NCBI GenBank assembly: GCA_002494215.1
Contig: DLBF01000152.1
Location: forward strand, 1-29,067
Source of the DNA: Prevotellaceae bacterium UBA7028
GTDB lineage: Bacteria > Bacteroidota > Bacteroidia > Bacteroidales > Bacteroidaceae
Length of the DNA: 29,067 bases
Direction of reading: 5' to 3'
In this document: positions 27,001 to 29,067 of the stretch, one piece after another
Position numbering within the stretch: position 1 is the stretch's first letter
Layout: each line of letters begins with the position of its first letter
Notes under the pieces: generated by a model
Seen by the model: the letters and a program-made list of their open reading frames with translations, nothing else
What the model was told of the DNA's origin: nothing
The model's database searches: none
Made by a program: the position numbers and the translations under genes

Positions 27001-28228
27001 CTACAAGGTATGGGGCCCCTACGGAATGGCTATCAACAACAATCCTGCCAGCAAGGGCTTCGGTCAGATTCTTCTAGCAGAGTCTTATCCAACAGCTCCG
27101 AATAACACTAAGTACATCTCTGGCAAGAAGAATGGTGCTATCTTCGCATTCGATGCTAACTTCCAGCCCATCAATTCAATCGATGGTACTCCTGGCTTCT
27201 ATGGCGACGTGCCAAACGCAGCTGAAGAACCTCTTGTAATTTCAGGCACCTACAAGTTCGACTTCAAGGATCTCCGCTTCACAGAGGACGGACGTCTCTT
27301 CGTAGCTCGTGCTTCTGGTACTACCAACAGTTCTGTATGGGAAATCAATCCCGAGGACTTGAACGAGCCTTGGAAGCCTGTCTTCACAGGTGGAACATTG
27401 GATGAGGCTACTGGTATTACATACGTAGGTGAAGTTGAACAGAATCGTGCAGCTCTCAGCCTGGCATTCGAAGGAAAGGGTGCAGACCTGAAGATGTATG
27501 TTCTGGGTGGCCAGCGCAGCGATGGCGGAAACAATGCTTCAGACTACAACTGCTCTGTTTACAACCTGGGTACTGCAACAGAATGGACAGGTGCCCCTTC
27601 TGCAGTCTTTGAGCCACTCAACGGTCAATATACCTATTCTTCACAATATGTTGGCATCCACGAGGATGGTCAGGGCGGTCTCTGGTACATCCAGCATGTA
27701 AGTTCTCCTTCTGCAGAATATCCTATTCTCAAGCATTACAATACTGCAGGCGTAGAGGATTATAGCCAGGCTAACTCAGGCCGTAATGGAGCAAGAATGG
27801 CATTTACCTCAGATGGTAAGTATATTGCTATGCCAAATGGTAGTGGCTCGGTTATTATCTATCAGAAAGACTATGTTCTTTTGGAGACTGGTAAGATTCA
27901 GCTGACTCCGAAGCAGATTATCTCTGTCAGCGAGACCTCCATTACAAGCTTGGCATTCGACTATGCTAATAACCTGTATGTTGCTTCTGCCGGAAGCGAG
28001 ACCTTCAGTCGCTACGCTATCCCCAGCTGGAATGACAATAAGTGTGTTACTCCTGCTCCTGAGGGCTTCGTAGTAGGTACAGAGAGTGGCGATCCCGATG
28101 GAATCAAGAGCCTCACCCCAGCCCTCTCCGAAGGCGAGGGAGCTATATACAATATGGCTGGCCAGCGCGTAAGCAAGGCTCAGAAGGGTATCTACATCCA
28201 GGATGGCAAGAAGGTTGCAACTAAGTAA
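21065..28228 (+). CDS. Giant secreted modular beta-helix/beta-propeller protein 3 (2387 aa)
   Basis: Third and longest paralog, with the layout of protein 2. Signal peptide 1-23 (AYA|LD), beta-helix A, cassette H344...C352xxC355G, beta-helix B. The second cassette is stretched: H691/H692...C698, 15 residues, C714-G (DNVVGTDPITGEDIL between the cysteines). Beta-helix C has the Trp-rich opening (IWWSKWASKHLD) and an extra stretch of about 35 residues absent from protein 2. Helical region (about 1070-1205), jelly-roll (1210-1415, AFRPSNNRY), second helical region, beta-helix D (about 1590-1870), beta-sandwich (1880-1970), propeller (about 1980-2345). Spacer SLTPALSEGEG is encoded by a repeat-like hairpin sequence. 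Tail 2359-2387 (YNMAGQRV...KGIYIQDGKK) is T9SS-like. Own promoter; transcription faces cysS and ends at a bidirectional terminator. Probably secreted or surface-anchored; ligand unknown. Confidence 0.85.
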   Translation: MSKRLLTVCLTAIMMVVGVSAYALDKVGNVYQIGTAADWEEFAALVNGGEFTACAELTADIDLGLNPTMIGKNDNSQAYHGTFDGKGHTIKINMYPEDNYGAIFRYVGWRAVIQNLKVEGTINSAYKFAAGIAGRVRGTIRNCWADVKIISTVPGGDGTHGGLAATCTNGTIIENCLVKVIIDGGVTHSCGGVIGWADSNPNIVNCLVINDGSNFNLSDGTSRNICRNDGKVQVVDLGKYNQDSYNNRPGPSCYNNYVTNNWGGSNPSVTVVPLADLADGKICYQLNNDQSRIGWVQRIGIDPFPVPAPFGSGRVYASVPTDCNGKADGEISYSNSGVDQSEKHEFDKYGICTKCGLYDFHYFDPDDPTRFDPISRSILIGSKEEVDLAEGMSRIVNGFKLHIRMVNDIEYIAEPGHFIFNTNDWTEGNFDGGGHELTIEMTEMGNNAALFPQRHYGTVENLIMHGRIETNGMYWGSISNDSYESAVRNVYSDIDFVSSHVGDNTAGGFFGMIRTAKNIENCIYAGTITLPGTEKNAKCARVGGFAGWTHAKSLFRNCAVTGRIIGAGNETLQSETENSGNIARNYANVVCENVYVVNPITGRDITDQDKYTVYDNGEDGIASGELAYFMNGKKDGVERFYQRIGVDDYPVPVPREGGKVYVNTKNYLCNGTPLDATYQNTYAGEPNFPPHHFVEGICDNVVGTDPITGEDILCGALQENYAPLVDGWYEISTPAQFIWWSKWASKHLDASAKLTDDIDLEEYQEIADVYIKKAGEDPVPYVWPDNKPVYCTRGFEQVGSEFAPFYGCFDGQCHTISHLNIYLPGKRGVGLISVMNSQPDDKLGERNLTADQARAEEGVYVKDVVLDETCSIYGGGYTGIVGMTSNWGGHITIKGCMNLGNVLVDAGTNGAGIFGCAMGSSCRATINACGMIGDIHVINDTHKENGSFSGWLGSYAEVTNCFALGTVDYMDANRGFARHAESNQVVVKNCYALDGAGIVQKNYDGKAEDVSFVTKEDLATGKITWKANGSQFRDPVWYQTLDEDDYPYPFSTHGVIIYAAEEYMAITDETLPSVASVISAYYTEKYGNTIAYQNTLTALEEKLEELNQSEDVLALADALDSVYVAEKVVKASEEVYKKYQRKCQEVKDYLDSHDDFAGEDRDALESYLENDYVEIIENHELADSLIEKEAIRVSDWLDLAIKNGYIAGTEVTNLFVNADFHNDFKDGWKSSMNKWATDRSSVSIGDKTFYGSEAWNTKFDMHQTVKDLKPGYYLVGVQGAFRPSNNRYLYNYAAQVYANDNVNYLQTVIEDYVEKANAINGENVYINQIGGGNTTYDLAIYDDYYSTDASNGADTLGYAVHGPSGMAVAGYAGRYFNYTIAKAEGDSLTIGLCNPGTNYGNDWTGFSSFKIVYAGEGEEAEKYIDVALESMVARANAIIEKYRDEDLIDRMPDEAMSPSYPEELKETLLAAIAAADGAQGVEGKMKAVENLSQLFKEFYEARQAYLALINSAHLLDDILVQNLSLVEKDPVSNEWIANGEHLINDADVDVIENLSMDLYDIYYGGTYTTEQAREAKILDIPILKELIPTQDEDGYYQIFTPKQFVTYRTIAGERDAYAKAKLMNDVDMTGIAMAPIGHNKSGENAVHIYRGVLDGQGHALNNVYIDEQYTDDPASLFYELKSATVKNFKLTGEYFNTQQRKFMGGLTRWTSENSTIENCEIEVVMHSFIEGDGTHGGVVGIADAGTVINNCVVNVTMIGESENATTNCGGVVGWANKTPTISNTLILSQFQNIAKGDNSNVIGRNGFTANNVFYAERSNPGFDTGGTLATEEQLASGEICWKLNGSKVEDAHWFQKIGTDATPHLFSGNVVWYSDGEYVNRRPNVQLNAFASNLSSATNADQVIIAYTLNAEAKSGAINFYAGEELKYSHVLKGGDLMEGGHEIAIENSLLNAPAGTKMTYELDITGMGVKTATKVGDSYKVWGPYGMAINNNPASKGFGQILLAESYPTAPNNTKYISGKKNGAIFAFDANFQPINSIDGTPGFYGDVPNAAEEPLVISGTYKFDFKDLRFTEDGRLFVARASGTTNSSVWEINPEDLNEPWKPVFTGGTLDEATGITYVGEVEQNRAALSLAFEGKGADLKMYVLGGQRSDGGNNASDYNCSVYNLGTATEWTGAPSAVFEPLNGQYTYSSQYVGIHEDGQGGLWYIQHVSSPSAEYPILKHYNTAGVEDYSQANSGRNGARMAFTSDGKYIAMPNGSGSVIIYQKDYVLLETGKIQLTPKQIISVSETSITSLAFDYANNLYVASAGSETFSRYAIPSWNDNKCVTPAPEGFVVGTESGDPDGIKSLTPALSEGEGAIYNMAGQRVSKAQKGIYIQDGKKVATK
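28109..28143 (+). repeat. REP-like hairpin repeat inside giant gene 3 coding sequence
   Basis: C-rich then G-rich stretch encoding SLTPALSEGEGA between the propeller and the C-terminal tail. Its core CCCTCTCC-GAA-GGCGAGGG (28122-28140) is a near-perfect hairpin with one mismatch. The style (CCTC.CCC...GAGGG) matches intergenic repeats of this genome such as 28231-28260. It is read through in frame, so the repeat supplies protein sequence. Confidence 0.6.
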
Positions 28229-28230
28229 AA

Positions 28231-28277
28231 GCCCCCTCCGACTCCCCCTTTGGGGGAGAGGAGGTAGCGGACAATGA
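28231..28277 (+). repeat. REP-like element after giant gene 3
   Basis: Begins two bases after the stop codon. It contains the palindrome CTCCCCC-TTT-GGGGGAG (28242-28258) and ends in GCGGACAATGA, shared with 641-651. Its first 30 bp (28231-28260) recur in inverted orientation at 28386-28415 with a single difference. Confidence 0.85.
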
Positions 28278-28280
28278 ATA

Positions 28281-28322
28281 AAAAGTAGAGGGGAACATCA
28301 CAGGATGTTCCCCTCTACTTTT
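28281..28322. terminator. Bidirectional terminator between giant gene 3 and cysS
   Basis: Perfect 19-bp stem: AAAAGTAGAGGGGAACATC (28281-28299) and its exact reverse complement (28304-28322), loop ACAG. The stem has A residues at its left foot and T residues at its right foot, so it can work for both converging transcripts. Confidence 0.93.
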
Positions 28323-28385
28323 GTTATCGGTTAAGGGTTAGAGAAATACTTATAAATTTATATAACATTCCTCTGGCCTCTCACT

Positions 28386-28415
28386 CTCTCCCCCAAAGGG
28401 GGAGTTGGAGGGGGC
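28386..28415 (-). repeat. Inverted copy of the 30-bp REP-like element, next to cysS
   Basis: Reverse complement of 28231-28260 at 29 of 30 positions. It abuts the cysS stop codon (28416-28418), just as the other copy almost abuts the stop of giant gene 3. It contains the palindrome CTCCCCC-AAA-GGGGGAG (28388-28404). Confidence 0.88.
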
Positions 28416-29067
28416 TTATTTATTCAAACTCCAACTGAAGCCGTCTTTGGTATCTTTTACTTCGAAGCCTAAGGCTGCCAGGTCATCGCGTATCTTATCG
28501 CTCAGTGCCCAGTTCTTCTCGGCCTTAGCCTGCTGACGCTGTTCCAGCAGCATGTTTACTACGGCACCGAAGGCATCCTCGCGAGCCTTGTTGCTGTTGC
28601 CCGTATCCTCCTTCAGACCTAAGATATCGAAGGTAAAGGTGCTGAACAGTTGCAACAGAGCTTCTGTTACCTCAGGCTTGATGCTTGCCTTCTTGTCGAT
28701 AAGGGTATTTATCACACGGCAAGCGTCGAAGAGGTTGCTGATAACGATGGGGGTGTTCAGGTCATCGTTCATTGCCTCGTAGAGCTTCTCACGCAGTTCA
28801 TCTACGTATTGTTGCTCAATCCAAGGCATTCCCTTCACCTTCTGACCCTCCTGTAAGCGCTTCAGGTTCTTGTAACCTTCCATCAGGCGGGTAAAGCCTT
28901 TCTCAGAAGCTTGTAAAGCTTCGTTACCGAAATCAACAGTGCTGCGGTAGTGAGCCTGCAGGATGAAGAAACGGATGGTCATGGGGCTGTAGGCCTGCTG
29001 CAACAAGGGGTGACTGCCGTCAAAGAACTGGGGCAGGGTGATAAAGTTGTTGTAGCTCTTACCCATC
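28416..29067 (-). CDS. cysS: Cysteinyl-tRNA synthetase, C-terminal part (5' end outside window)
   Basis: Charges tRNA-Cys in the cytoplasm. The last 216 residues are visible and the frame stays open at the right edge. It opens with the KMSKS-equivalent loop, of which [11 protein letters not shown] is present. This is followed by the conserved [18 protein letters not shown] segment of CysRS, the helical linker ([16 protein letters not shown]) and the anticodon-binding domain with the family-typical ending [21 protein letters not shown]. The methionine at the right edge is internal to the motif, not the start. It converges on giant gene 3 with a shared terminator between them. Assignment is firm. 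Confidence 0.97.
   Translation of the reverse strand, partial: MGKSYNNFITLPQFFDGSHPLLQQAYSPMTIRFFILQAHYRSTVDFGNEALQASEKGFTRLMEGYKNLKRLQEGQKVKGMPWIEQQYVDELREKLYEAMNDDLNTPIVISNLFDACRVINTLIDKKASIKPEVTEALLQLFSTFTFDILGLKEDTGNSNKAREDAFGAVVNMLLEQRQQAKAEKNWALSDKIRDDLAALGFEVKDTKDGFSWSLNK

Noticed and set aside
7969..28228. Similar segments within and between the giant genes read as a mobile element or CRISPR-like repeat array
   Set aside because: Similarity is at protein-module level with intact reading frames; no transposase, terminal inverted repeats, target duplication or regularly spaced short repeats.
1..29067. tRNA genes or T-box-like leaders near the three aminoacyl-tRNA synthetase genes
   Set aside because: No tRNA cloverleaf or T-box signature was noticed in the intergenic regions; two of the three genes are only partly inside the window.

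Overview
The window reads as a chromosomal segment of a Bacteroidales bacterium, most likely Prevotella or a close relative such as Segatella. The reasons are promoters of the Bacteroidetes form (TTTG, 18-20 bp, TAnnTTTG), starts without Shine-Dalgarno sequences, a C-terminal tail of the type YNxxGQRVxxxxKGIYIxxGKK on secreted proteins, a meso-diaminopimelate dehydrogenase gene, and small dispersed CCCCCTTTGGGGG-type repeats. No phage, insertion sequence, CRISPR array or RNA gene was seen.

Left part (1-7731) is mostly housekeeping and envelope functions. It holds the 3' end of argS and an RNase H type 1 gene whose start lies inside a 4-copy ATGAATT repeat. Next comes a tight run of four genes: an LTA-synthase-like membrane phosphotransferase/sulfatase-fold enzyme, a PAP2 phosphatase, a probable outer-membrane beta-barrel protein and metG. 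It ends with ddh, which has its own promoter and a strong terminator.

Middle and right part (7819-28228) is the striking feature: three consecutive same-strand genes for giant secreted proteins of 1865, 2312 and 2387 residues. Each has its own promoter, and each is followed by a hairpin-plus-T terminator. All three share a signal peptide, four beta-helix modules (A, B, C, D) that each end in the same capping motif, two H...CxxCG linker cassettes, and a helical/jelly-roll/helical core between modules C and D. They end in a near-identical 29-residue tail that resembles a short type IX secretion (T9SS) sorting signal. The second and third proteins carry an additional beta-sandwich and beta-propeller of about 480 residues before the tail; the first lacks it. 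The variable spacer just before the tail is built from repeat-like DNA: a hairpin repeat in gene 3, an eroded relative in gene 1, and a hexanucleotide repeat in gene 2.

Right edge (28229-29067) has a perfect 19-bp stem terminator between gene 3 and the convergent cysS gene (3' part only). A 30-bp repeat sits in inverted orientation next to each of the two stop codons.

The three giant proteins are probably paralogous surface or extracellular proteins, perhaps glycan-binding or adhesive. Their ligand and exact function cannot be read from the sequence. No SusC/SusD pair, glycoside hydrolase or regulator is encoded beside them in this window.
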